DNA of 64,000 nt from Caenorhabditis elegans. Its lineage: Eukaryota > Nematoda > Chromadorea > Rhabditida > Rhabditidae. The stretch lies in the NCBI RefSeq assembly GCF_000002985.6, contig NC_003281.10, positions 2,480,001 to 2,544,000 on the forward strand, in the 5' to 3' direction. Positions 1 to 10,700 of the stretch are shown here, one piece after another; the first letter of the stretch is position 1, and every line of letters starts with the position of its first letter. A program made the position numbers and the translations under genes. Below the pieces are notes generated by a model. That model saw only the letters and a list, made by a program, of their open reading frames with translations, had not been told where the DNA came from and made no database searches.

Positions 1-3000
1 CATCCGTACAATCAACTCGGTATTGTGGTATATTACTCGGTGAGTATTAATTTTTTGCGAAAAAAAATTATTTATTGATTTTTTTTGTTAATTTCAAAAA
101 ATTTTCCAAAAAAAAGCACATGGTCAGCTGGGTAAAAACAAAATAGGCTCAAAATTTGGAAAAATCTAGAAAAATTGAAAAAAACATTTTTTTTTGAAAT
201 TTTTGAAATTTTTCACAAATTGTTTCCAAACCGAATTTAAATATTTTTAATGCAAAATTAAAGTATTTTACAATTAAAAATCTCTGCGATATTTTTTGAT
301 AGAAAAAATGTTTTAAATTAAAACAATTCGGACGTACTTATGACACATTTTTCCAACAATGAAAATTTCCAAAAAAAAAACTCTAAAAACTGCGTTTCAA
401 CCCAATTCTGAGTCATTTTTATTCAAAAATTCGAATTTCCAGCAGAATTTCGAGCTAGAAAACGTTTTTTGTCAGAAACAAATTTTTGGCCAAAAAAAAA
501 TTCTGAAAAAAAAAATTTCAAAAAAAAAAAACTTTTTTTTCAAAAAATATTATTTCACAAAAACTCAATTTAGGTTTTTTTTGGGCTATTTTTTATGCAA
601 ATATTTGAATTTCCCGCAAAATTTCGAGCTAGAATCGTTTTTTTTTGTCAAAAAAAATTTTAAACAAAAAATTTTTTTTTCAAAAATTTTCAAATTTCCC
701 CCCCCCAAAAAATTCGGCCCAAAACTCTAGTTTTTGCCCCATTCAGATGCTGTACCGTAGTGCGCGACGTGCCCGTCTTGTGCCAGTCGACGTGTTGTCA
801 AGGCAACGACAGGTATTACCTTCCCCCGCCCCCCCCCCCCCCGCACTTTTTTTCCAATTTTTCTAACATTTTTTCCGTCATTTTTCGTATTTTTCACTTA
901 ACCCCATTTTGAATTTTCACAATTTTCAAAAAAAAAGTTTTATTACACATTCGTCGAAAAAATCTGCTAAACTTTTCTGCGAATGTGTAATATTTCAAAC
1001 TTTTGGGCTATGTTTTTACCCCTCTGACACGTGTCTTTTTATGGTGATGGTTTTTCGTTTAAAGATGCATATATATATGACTAACCTTCTTTGCTTGGTG
1101 ATTCGGAACTATTAAAATTTTAACAAAAACACCAAAAAACTTGAATTTTTCGCTTTAAGCTTCTTAATTTTAAAATAAAAGTCTGAAAATCAAATTTTCC
1201 ACGCTGAGACCTTTTAAATGACCCCCATATCGACTATATTTGCTCAATTTCTCGTAAAAATCGAAAAATTTGGGTCCCGCCACGAAAATCGCACTTTAAA
1301 GGCGCAAGCGTTTTTCCAATCAGGAAGACAATACAAAATTCGATTTTTCCGTAAAATTCTACATCTGAATACGTTTTTCCTGGGCGTCTAGCGGTAACTT
1401 GAAGTTTTTGAGGTTTTGGGTCTCACCACGAAGTTTTCCCGGGTTACTGTAGCCTGACAATTTCGTGGCGAGACCCAAAATTCTCTAATTTAACGCTAAA
1501 AACTCAGAAAAAACTACCCGACCCAGAATTTGACGCGGAATTCGAATTTCGTACTAATTTTCCTATTTGAATACCCTCCTATGTGCCTTTAAATTTTGGG
1601 ATTTCGTGGCGGGACCCAATTTTTTCTAAATACAGGGAATATAGCCGATATGGGTGTCATTTAAAAGCCCTGAACGAGATGATTTCCAATTTTTGAACTA
1701 AAAATTTGACGGAATTTAAGTTTTTCGGAAAATTAAAAATTTTTGAAAAAAAATAGTTTCGAAAAAAAAATTTTTTTTTTTAGTTTTTTTTCTCTAACTC
1801 ATGCTTTTGCTAATCTATTGTGTGCTGCTAATCTTAACCCAAGCTTCACCTAAATTTCCACCTAATACTCCAAAATTTCACCAATTTTCTCTTCCAGAAG
1901 CGAGTCATTGACGAGTTCTTCTGCCTGACCCGAGCTCTTGCGTGCTCCCATCCTTATGAGGTGGCAAAGGACCGTCTGAAGCAGAGAATTGATGCGATGA
2001 GGACGAAAGTTGCCAAATATCAGCCGGTGCTCGATAAGGAGTCGGGAATTGTGAAGGAGCAGGGAAATGTGCTCCGGCGGCTGCAGAGAATTCGACAGGT
2101 AGTAGATATTTTGGAACAAGACTAAGAAATTCGAACTCAGCTCGTTGAGAGCTTTCAAATAAGCCCCATATTGGCTATAATACGTCAATTTTGAAAATTT
2201 TCGGGTCCCGCAACGAAAATTCGAGTTTAAAGACGCATAGGTACATTTTAATGAAAAACAAATAAGAAATTCGAAATCTCCATAAAATTTGGCTTTTAAA
2301 ATCCATTTTTATGGGCTGCTAGCTCAACTTTTTCAAGTTTCGGGTCTCACCACGAAATCCTACCTACAGTAACCTGGAAGAAATCGTGGCGAGACCCAAA
2401 AAATTAAAAATTAACGTTAGAAGGTCAGAAAAAAAGGATTTCGGTGTCAAATTTCGAGGAAAAGTCGAATTTCACATCGATTTTCCGCTAGAATAACCTC
2501 ATGCGCCTTTAAACTCGAGTTTTCGTGGCGGGACCCGAAAATTTTGAAATTGAAGCTAGAACTTTGTTTAAAAACAATTTCCACACCAAATTTGACGCTG
2601 ATTCCGAATTTCTTAATAGTTTCCTGATTGAAGCAACCCATGCGCTTTTAAACTCGAGTTTTCGTGGCGGGACCCAACCTACTCAATATGGGTGTCATTT
2701 GAAAGCTCCTGACAAGTAAATTCCGAAAATTTGCAGATCTGGATCCACCCGATCACAGAAACCAGCCAAGACGGCACGGGCGAACGTATTGTCGACGATG
2801 TTTTGGTGCATTTTATGGAGCATTCGAAAGCGAAATTGCACAGAAGAGCCGTTTCGTATTTGTGTGATACATTCGGAATGTTGGTTACTAAAATTGGAAT
2901 GGATCACTTTGAAAGGTGGGGGAAAATCGATAATTTTTGAGAGAAATTGAAAAAAAATCGATAATTTCCCTGCAAAAATCAATATTTTTCAGCGTATCAG

Positions 3001-6000
3001 AACGAGCTTTTGGTCTACTTTATGCGTCGCTAAGCAAGTCTGAAACTGATTTTTCTGCTGATCAGCTGGTAAAATTCTCGGCAATGTTTATCTATGCGGC
3101 TCAAGTGAATTTTGATAAATGTTGGTAGTTTTTTTTTCGGGTTTTTCTACCTAAATATTGATTTATTCAGTTTTTTTCTAAATTTCTGTGCTAAATTCGA
3201 ATTGAGCTCACTGAGAGCTTTCAAATGACACCCATATTGACTAGGTTTGGAGCATTTTTCGCTAGTTTCGGGATATTTGGGTACCGCCGCGAAAACCCAA
3301 GTTTAAAGGCGCAGGGGCTTGCTTTAGCCGGAAGTCACTGCCAAATTCGGATTCCTCGTCAATTTTTACACCGAATACCTTTTTCCTGACCCTCTAGCGT
3401 TAACTTAGAAAATTTGGGTCTCGCCACGAAATTTTCTGAGTTACTGTAGCCGGAAAATTTCGTGGCGGGACCCAAACAATTTTGAAATTGGCGCTAGAAC
3501 CCCAATAAAATTCTATTTGATGTGAAATTTAGCGAGAAATTCGAATTTCTCAATATTTTTTAGATTAAACTAGCTAGCTAGCCCATGTGCCTTTAAATTC
3601 GAGATTTCGTGGCGGGACCCAATTTTTTTCGAAATTTACCCGAATATAGTCGATATGGGTGTCATTTTGAAGAGCTCGGCGAGCTGATTTCAGAAAACGC
3701 TGATATTTTGCGAAAAAATTAAAAATGAAAAAAAAAATTTTTCTTTTTGGAATTTTTCAAAATTTTAGCCACACCATCCACATCAAAATCTCAACTCCAC
3801 ACAGCTGTGAGAACAATTTTCACGTACTTCCTGGTGCTCTTGGAGCACATTTCCACTCACACAACGCTCCTCCTCCCCGCCGCAAACGTCATCGCCACGT
3901 GGATTTTGCACGCCGACACTGAAGAGCTTTTGAGCTATTTGGAGCATTTGGAGCCACTGAGCTCAACAATTATCTCTAGTTTTTCGAATTTCCCGCCAAA
4001 TTTGGAATCGGAGGCTGAAAATCCGGAAAATGTGACAACTCCGGAAGCGATTCTGCTCGCGAGCTTCTTCAAAATCTACGAGCCCAATCCGACGCCTGTC
4101 AGGTGCTCGCGGAGCACAAATATCAGTCAGGCTGTGGAAAAGCTGAAAATCTTGGGATTTTCAGCTGAAAAATCGGAAAAATCGGGTGAAAATGGGAAGC
4201 AGAAGCTTGGGGATGGGCTCGAGGAGCCCAAGAGTCGGGAGCAGATGATTGATGAGCAGAGAGGGCTTGGGAAGACTACTATTGTGGTGAGGATTAAGAA
4301 TTTGAAAATAAAAATTGAAAAAAAAAATTTAAGAAAAAAATTTTTTTTTTGAAATTTTCTTTTTCAATTAAAAATTTTTTTTCTTGATTTTCTACCTTAC
4401 TTTCACTGGAAAATTTGAATTCAGCTTGTTTTTAGCTTCAAAATAAGTTCCATATCGGCTATATTCGGTTTTTTTCCTCAAATTTTAGGGGTTTTGGGTC
4501 CCGCCACGAAATCACCAGTTTAAAGACGCACGCCCTTTCTCTATCGGAAAATCATTACAAAATTCGAATTTTTCTTCAAATTTCACCTTATGCTTCTTTT
4601 TTCTGGCCTTCTAGCTCAATTTTTGAGCATTTAGGGTCTCGCCACGAAATTCGCCGGGTAACTGTACCCAAACTTTCGTGGCGGGACCCGAATTTTTCAA
4701 AAATTAACGCTAAAAACCTAAAAACTTACGGTTTAGCGTGAAATTTCGAGGAGAATTCCATTTTCGTATCATTTTCCCGATAGGGGTAGCCCGTGCGCCT
4801 TTAAATTTGAAATTTCGTGGTGGGACCCAAAAATGTTCAAAATTAAAATATTTCAGCCGATATGGGACTTATTTGAAAGCTCTCGGTGAGCTGAATCTGA
4901 ATTTGACAAAAATATTACTGGAAACTCCGAAAATTTTCAGATCCATCCGGAATATCTGATACCGGACACGAATGTGCTCATTGGAGACCTCCAACTGATG
5001 AAAAATCTCCTGGAAACTGCTCAGAAGAACAAGAAATTCCAGATTCTAGTGCCAACGACAGGTGAATTGTGAAAAAAATTGAAAAAAAATTTCAAAAAAT
5101 TTAAATTTCAAAGAACTGCAATTTTTGAACTAAAAACTTAAAATTTGTAAATTATCACTGCAAAATTCGAATTCTCCGTCATTTTTTGTCTCTAGTGAAG
5201 TTTTTCTGGGCTCCTATCTCTCAAAAATTTGAATTTCCGGGGGTACTGTAGCGCCAAAAGTACGCAAACACCGAGATACACCAGATCTTACGATAAAATG
5301 CAGAAAACTTTCAAAAAATTGTGTCTAGGGGTGAAAAATTGCGAGAATTTCGAATTTCTTATTGAAAATTGATTTAAAACAATTTTAGAATTTGAAATTT
5401 TCGAAAAAATGTTTTTTTTTTTTTTTTTTTTCAAATTTTTTTTATTTCAGTGCTCGACGAGCTGCAATACATTGCCAAACTGAGCCCACTCGACTCAAAA
5501 TCCAACTCAGAAGCTCACGACCCGGAACGAATTTCGAAAGCGAAAATCGCTGTGGCTTGGCTCAAAGAGCAAGCAAAACAGAAGACCGGACATTTGTACA
5601 CACTGACAACGACCGGAAAACGACTACCAACTCTATCGATAGTTAGCGAAGATTTGGAAGGACACGAGATGACGGTGAGCGCGAAATTTGAAAAATTTTG
5701 GAAAAATCTGGAAAATTTGAGCTATTTCGCTTCGAGGCCCATTTCAATTTTCAAATTTTTCGGATTTTTACTGCGATATTCGAATTCAGCGCACTGAGAG
5801 TTTTCAAATGACACCCATATTGACTATATTCGTTCGATTTTGAAAGTTTTGGACTAATGCGCCTTTAAATTCCTGAGTTTTCGTGGTGAGACCCGAAAAT
5901 GTTGTGCCAAAATTCGAATTTTACGGCAATTTTCGAGTTCAGCTCACTAAGAGCTTTCAAATGACACCCATATTGCCTAGGATGCGCCAATTTTTAGGTC

Positions 6001-6412
6001 CCACCACGAAAATTTCGGGGGTACAGTAATCCCGTGGCGAGACCCAAATTGTCTTAAAATTGACGCTAGAAGCCCAGAAAAAAGCTGCCTAGCCTAAAAT
6101 TTAATGGAGAATTCGAATTTTATCATTAAAATTTGATAGCTCTGCCAGTTCTCGTGGTGGGACCAATTTTGGGGTGAAGTTTGAAATTTTCCAACCAAAA
6201 TTTTGAATTTCCAGACAAACGACGACATGATCCTGAATTCGGCGCTCCGATGGTCAGAATCCCTTCCCGGAAGCACTGCTCCTTCTGCCACCGAAATTTC
6301 CCAAAAATGTGTGCTCATCACCGGAGACCGAGGCTTGACGATCAAAGCAATCGGAAATAATTTCCCGTGCCGCGGAATTTCAAATTTCACGAAATGGATC
6401 ATCAATGTGTGA
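1..6412 (+). CDS. smg-6: SMG6 orthologue (NMD endonuclease), 5'-truncated by window edge
   Basis: Eight coding exons join in one open frame of 535 residues: 1-39, 1898-2098, 2737-2915, 2993-3120, 3769-4286, 4941-5061, 5451-5674 and 6215-6412 (stop TGA). The start lies outside the window. The first residues (HPYNQLGIVVYYS) and the next exon match the TPR/14-3-3-like region of SMG5/6/7. Exons 3-5 match the EST1 helical region, and exons 6-8 encode a C-terminal PIN nuclease domain. PIN acidic residues are visible: PDTN (Asp364 of this fragment), TNDD (473/474) and ITGDRG (Asp508), corresponding to the catalytic Asp triad of human SMG6. In this family the enzyme cuts mRNA near premature stop codons in the cytoplasm. 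The exon 4 donor is GTTGGT, chosen because it alone keeps the frame. Introns 1, 2, 4, 5 and 7 carry a related repeat. Family assignment is secure; the symbol rests on orthology. Confidence 0.9.
698..842 (+). repeat. Poly-C tracts in smg-6 intron 1
   Basis: A 9-base C run occupies 698-706. A 5-base C run (823-827) is followed after one G by a 14-base C run at 829-842. The opposite strand is poly-G and could fold as a G-quadruplex. Long G/C homopolymers are a recognised class of unstable sites in C. elegans, protected by the DOG-1/FANCJ helicase. Confidence 0.85.
943..990. repeat. Short hairpin in smg-6 intron 1
   Basis: ATTACACATTCG at 943-954 is the exact reverse complement of 979-990, giving a 12-bp stem around a 24-nt loop. 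No function can be assigned. It does not have the length expected of a worm pre-miRNA stem. Confidence 0.5.
1201..1680. repeat. Dispersed inverted-repeat element, copy A (smg-6 intron 1)
   Basis: The ends are inverted copies around the motif ATGACnCCCATAT. Inside are inverted pairs of GGGTCYCRCCACGAAA and its complement TTTCGTGGCGRGACCC, plus a short CTTTAAA-GGCGCA block. The same architecture recurs in four later smg-6 introns, so this is a non-coding dispersed family member, probably non-autonomous DNA-transposon derived (inference). Confidence 0.75.
2138..2716. repeat. Dispersed inverted-repeat element, copy B (smg-6 intron 2)
   Basis: Same family as the element at 1201-1680: ATAAGCCCCATATTGGC near the left end and AATATGGGTGTCATTTGAAAG near the right. 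It is about 100 bp longer because the internal block containing CGTGGCGGGACCC is duplicated (around 2460-2540 and 2590-2680). Confidence 0.75.
3200..3690. repeat. Dispersed inverted-repeat element, copy C (smg-6 intron 4)
   Basis: Left end AGCTCACTGAGAGCTTTC followed by ATGACACCCATATTGAC; right end GATATGGGTGTCATTTTGA. The interior has the usual GGGTCTCGCCACGAAA / TTTCGTGGCGGGACCC pairs. It fills most of the intron. Confidence 0.75.
4420..4905. repeat. Dispersed inverted-repeat element, copy D (smg-6 intron 5)
   Basis: Same family, more diverged at the ends (CCATATCGGCTATATTCG at left, CCGATATGGGACTTATTTG at right). It has intact internal GGGTCCCGCCACGAAA and CGTGGCGGGACCC motifs. Confidence 0.7.
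5780..6180. repeat. Dispersed inverted-repeat element, truncated copy E (smg-6 intron 7)
   Basis: Two direct copies of the left end (CACTGAGAGTTTTC and CACTAAGAGCTTTC, each followed by AAATGACACCCATATTG) at about 5788 and 5946, then internal CGTGG...GACCC motifs. The right terminal repeat is missing, so this looks like a nested or rearranged copy. Confidence 0.65.
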
Positions 6413-6600
6413 TGTGATGTGATGATCTACCGCCCAAAAATCACATGATATCGATTTTTTTTGAAAAATATCCCTTTTTTTACCTCGAAAATGTTATAAC
6501 TTGTTTTTTGTGTCTTGTTGTTCCCAAAATATCATTTTTTCCCACGCATTTCTTGTTCAATATTTGGTCATCGATATACGTATCGAAAAATAATTATACG

Positions 6601-6606
6601 AATAAA
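6601..6606 (+). promoter_or_regulatory. Probable smg-6 polyadenylation signal
   Basis: AATAAA lies 189 nt after the smg-6 stop codon, in a T-rich stretch, with no closer match. It is the likely 3' end signal. This is inferred from motif and position only. Confidence 0.5.
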
Positions 6607-7760
6607 TACAATTTTTTGGTTTTTTCTGAATTTTTTTATTTTATTTTTTTTTGGTGGAAAATTGAGTTTTTCACAAAAAACGGGTTTTTTTCAGTTAAAA
6701 AGTGTGAAAAAATCAAATTTTTAATGGAAAGTTGCGAAAAAATTGGGGTTTTATTGATTTTTCATTGGAAATTTGGAAAAATATCGGTTTTTTGGCGCGA
6801 TATCCGAATTTTTGTGCAAAACTGACTTTTTGTGAATTTTCAAGCTCAAAATTATCGATTTTCCCATGTTTTTGGCTAAAATTTCGAATTTTTTCAAGTT
6901 TTTTGGCGAAATTTCAGGATTTTGGACTTTTCTCGAAAATTCTTCGGATATACCTATTTTAAGCTGAATATTTATTTTAAAAACTGAATTTTGCATGAGT
7001 TTCGGCGTGAAAAAGCAATTTTCTGATCAACTTTCCAAATAAAACCTTGAAAAATCCACAAATTTTGATTTTTCCCAGGAAAAGCTGTCGGAAAACTTAA
7101 TTTTTCGCTTGAACTCCGCTTTCTACACGATTCACATCGCAAAAATCGATTTTCCCATCAATTTCCACATCAAAAACCTGAAAAAAGCCGGATTTACGGT
7201 GAAATTTCGAAGATTTCAGGTCTCGATTAGATTAAATCGCCGAAAGCGCCCGATATGACGCGCAATTGCGGACTTCTAATCCCGCACCCACACGTAATGC
7301 AGACCGGGCATTTTAATTGACGAGCATTAGGTTTTCAGCGTTGTTTAGAGTCTTTATTTGATTTTTAGAGCTTTTTTGGGGGAAATTTGGGTTTTAAAGT
7401 GAGAAAATTGAATTTTTGAGGTTAAAATTTATAGAAAGTGCTAAAAATTGTAGAAAATCGACGAAAAATCGATGGAAAACCAGGTAAAAATAGAAAAATT
7501 CAAAAAATTGAAGATTTTCACTGATTTTAAATATTTTTCGCTCTAAACTGATTATATTTGCTAGAATAGTGCGATCAATAGCTAGAAATTCAATAATTAA
7601 ATATATTTACCACAAAAAATTAGTAAAAAATGAATTTTTCCGCGAAAAAATCATTTTCTATCATTTTCTCTAGTTTTTCTTTGTTTTTCCTCGATTTTTT
7701 TTTCATTTTCTGGTTTAAAACTGTCAAATTCCACCGATTTCCACCCCAAAAACCCTAAAA

Positions 7761-7768
7761 ATTTCCAG
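7761..7768 (+). promoter_or_regulatory. Candidate trans-splice acceptor upstream of TMEM165 homologue
   Basis: ATTTCCAG ends 5 nt before the start codon at 7774, a typical spacing for spliced-leader addition in nematodes. No upstream coding exon fits this acceptor, so trans-splicing is more likely than cis-splicing (inference). Confidence 0.5.
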
Positions 7769-7773
7769 AAAAC

Positions 7774-10700
7774 ATGAAATTCTCGCTCACTTTCCTATTA
7801 GTGAGCCTTCTCATTCTTGTCCCGCACGTGACGGTCGCCGAAAGTGATGCAGTTGTAAGTTTTTTCGTTTTTTAAGTCAAAAATTTGAATTTCCCGCTAA
7901 AAATTGGTTAAAACCCCGAAAAATTGAATTATTTCCAGAAAGACGTGGATACCGTCGACGTGAAGCTCGATGAGACCGCTGTAGTGGAGAAAACTGAAGA
8001 AAAAGAGGCACAGAAGGAGCACAAGGTGCGGAAAAGCGAAAAATCGATAAATTCAGGCGGAAAATTTGTTAAAATCTCTATCAATCAATTTTCTAACAAA
8101 AAGCTCTGAAAAAAACAATTTTTCACCTGGAAATCTCCAAAATTATCAATTTTTCAATCAAAATCCTTTGAAAATTCGAATTTTCAACCAAGAAGTGTAT
8201 TTTTCCACATAAAAAGCTCAGAAAAAGTCGATTTTGCGACTATAAAAGCTTCAAAAACCCGACTTTTCCTCCTAAAAATGCCAAAAATATCCAAAAACTC
8301 AATTTTCCACCAAAAAAACATTTTAAAAATATAGTTTTCACCTCAAAAACGCCTCAAAAAACGAATTTTATCAACTAGAAAGCTGTGAAAACCGTTTTTT
8401 CTAATCAAAAACCGCATAAAAACTCAATTTTTCACCCGAAAAATTCAATTTTCTAACAAAAAATAACCGAAAAATCCCAATTTTTCCCATCATTTAAAAC
8501 GCCAAAAACCTTCAAAAAATCAATTTTTCACATAAACAGTGTCGGAAATCCCATTGTTTCAGCTAAAAACGTTCAATAAACTCTTTTTCAAACGAAAAAA
8601 TTCTAAAAATCACAATTTTTCATATAAAAATCACATGTTGAGATAAAACCAAAAATATCGTTTTTTCACTTAAAAAACTCGGAAAAAATCAACTTTCTAA
8701 CAAAAAATTACCGAAAAATCACAATTTGCCTATCAAAAACTTTTAAAATTCATTTTTCCACCTTAAAAACTCTAAAAATCACAATTTTCCTATTAAAAAC
8801 CTTTTAAACACTCATTTTTTACATAAAAAGTGTCGGAAATCCCTTTTTCTACCTAAAAACCTTCAAAAATTATCAATTTTCCACTCAAAAACCGCCAAAA
8901 ACCTCCAATTTTCCACCCAAATCCCTCTAAAAGTCCCCAATTTTTCAGAAAATCTCCTCAGAAGACATTTCATTCTATCACGGATTTCTCGCCTCATTTT
9001 CAGTGATTGTTGTATCAGAATTGGGTGATAAAACATGGTTTATCGCAGTTATTATGTCAATGAGACACTCTCGTCTTACTGTATTCTCTGGTGCAATGGG
9101 TGCTCTTGCTTTGATGACTGTACTCTCCGCATGTCTTGGATGGGTAAGGAAAAGCTGTGGAATTACACGAAAAAAATGAGGAAAAATAAAAGAAAATTAT
9201 GGAAAATTATGAAAATCCGAGAAAAATTAACCAAAAATAAAGGAAATTGTTGAAAAATCTCGAAAAAATGATTAAAATAGCTGAAAAAACGAAAAAAAAA
9301 ATTGAAAATCAGCTTAATTTGGAGAAAAATAGAAAAACGCAGAAAAACGATCGAATTTCACGAAAATTCGAGAAAAATAGCTCCAAAACTCCACAATTTT
9401 CAAAAAAAAATGGATAAAATTGCTCCAAAACTCAAAAAAAAAATTGAAATTTTGGCTATAACACTGAAAAATCAATAAAACCCCTTTTTTTTTTTTTTGA
9501 AAAAAAACCAAAATTCTTCAAAAATTACTCCAAAACTGAGAACAACGAAAAAAGATCGATAAAAGAGCTGAAAAACTCAAAAATTTCCGAAAAAATCGAT
9601 AAAAATAGCTTAAAATCCGTGTTGTTAATTTTTAAAAAATCGCAAAAATTGAAAAAATTGACAAATTTTTTTTAAGTCCTGAGAAAATTATGTAATTTAA
9701 TTTAATTTTATTGAAATTTTCAATTTTTTTCTCAAAATCTCGAACTTACAAGCTGTGAGGCCTAAAATTCCCCCAAACTCGGCCACCATCAGGCCCAACA
9801 GCTTAACAGTAGCTTCCCAATGACACCCATCATCATGCTTAGGGTTTGTAAGTTTTGAGTTAGGAGACTCAGATATTACGGGAACACTAAATTCTGAAAA
9901 TGCGTATTGGGCAACGGAATTGACGCGCAAACTATATCTCGTAGCGAAAACTACAGTAATCCTATAAATGACTACTGTAGCGCTTAAGCGCGCTTGTGTC
10001 GATTTACGGGAACTCTCGATACTCGAAAATTTTTTTATTTTCGAATTTTAACAGCGACGATATTCAATTTTCCTTTGTTTTTTCGCATTGTTTTGTCATT
10101 TTTCTGCTATTTTAAAAAAATGTTTTATCTATTAAACATATTTATTACTTATTAATAGATAAAATGTTTTTTAAAATAGCAGAAAAATGACAAAACAATG
10201 CGAAAAAACAAAGGAGAATTGAATATCGCTGTCAAAATTCGAAAATAAAAAATTTTCGAGTATCGAGTTCCCGTAAATCGACACAAGCGCGCTTAAGCGC
10301 TACAGTAGTAATTTATAGGATTACTGTAGTTTTCGCTACGAGATGTTTTGCGCGTCAATTCCGTTGCCCAATACGCATTTTCAAAATATATTAGTGTTCC
10401 CGTAATAATCTGAGTCCTAACTCAAAACTTACAAACCCTAAGCATGATGGGTGTCATTGGGAAGCTACTGTTAAGCTGTTGGGCCTGATGGTGGCCGAGT
10501 TTGGGGGAATTTTAGGCCACAGCTTGTAAGTTCGAGATTTTGAGAAAAAAAATTGAAAATTTCAATAAAATACAATTAAATCACATAATTTTCTCAGGAC
10601 TTAAAAAAAATTTGTCAATTTTTTCAATACCAAAAACTAAATTTCTTGGATTTCTATAGATTTTTTTCAGTATTATATTCAAATTTTTAAAAAATTTTTC

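Larger units (their letters stand above)
6413..7773. other. Intergenic region between smg-6 and the TMEM165 homologue
   Basis: The first ~200 nt are the likely smg-6 3' UTR. Most of the rest is AT-rich sequence with A/T clusters and no credible exon. A distinct patch at about 7205-7345 is less AT-rich and free of A/T runs. It carries ATTAGATTAAATCGCCG, a CGCGCAATTGCG palindrome-like core and CCGGGCATTTTAATTG. It is the best candidate for promoter elements of the downstream gene or a small non-coding RNA; neither is proven. Confidence 0.5.

Noticed and set aside
747..812. A 22-codon candidate exon of smg-6 with good splice signals and matching phase
   Set aside because: Skipping it joins VVYYS directly to KRVIDEFF, which aligns cleanly with the SMG6 TPR region; including it inserts 22 residues into a conserved helix. 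It could still be a rare cassette.
9697..9930. 77-codon minus-strand open frame in the TMEM165-homologue intron
   Set aside because: It lies wholly within one arm of the foldback element and has no recognisable protein features.
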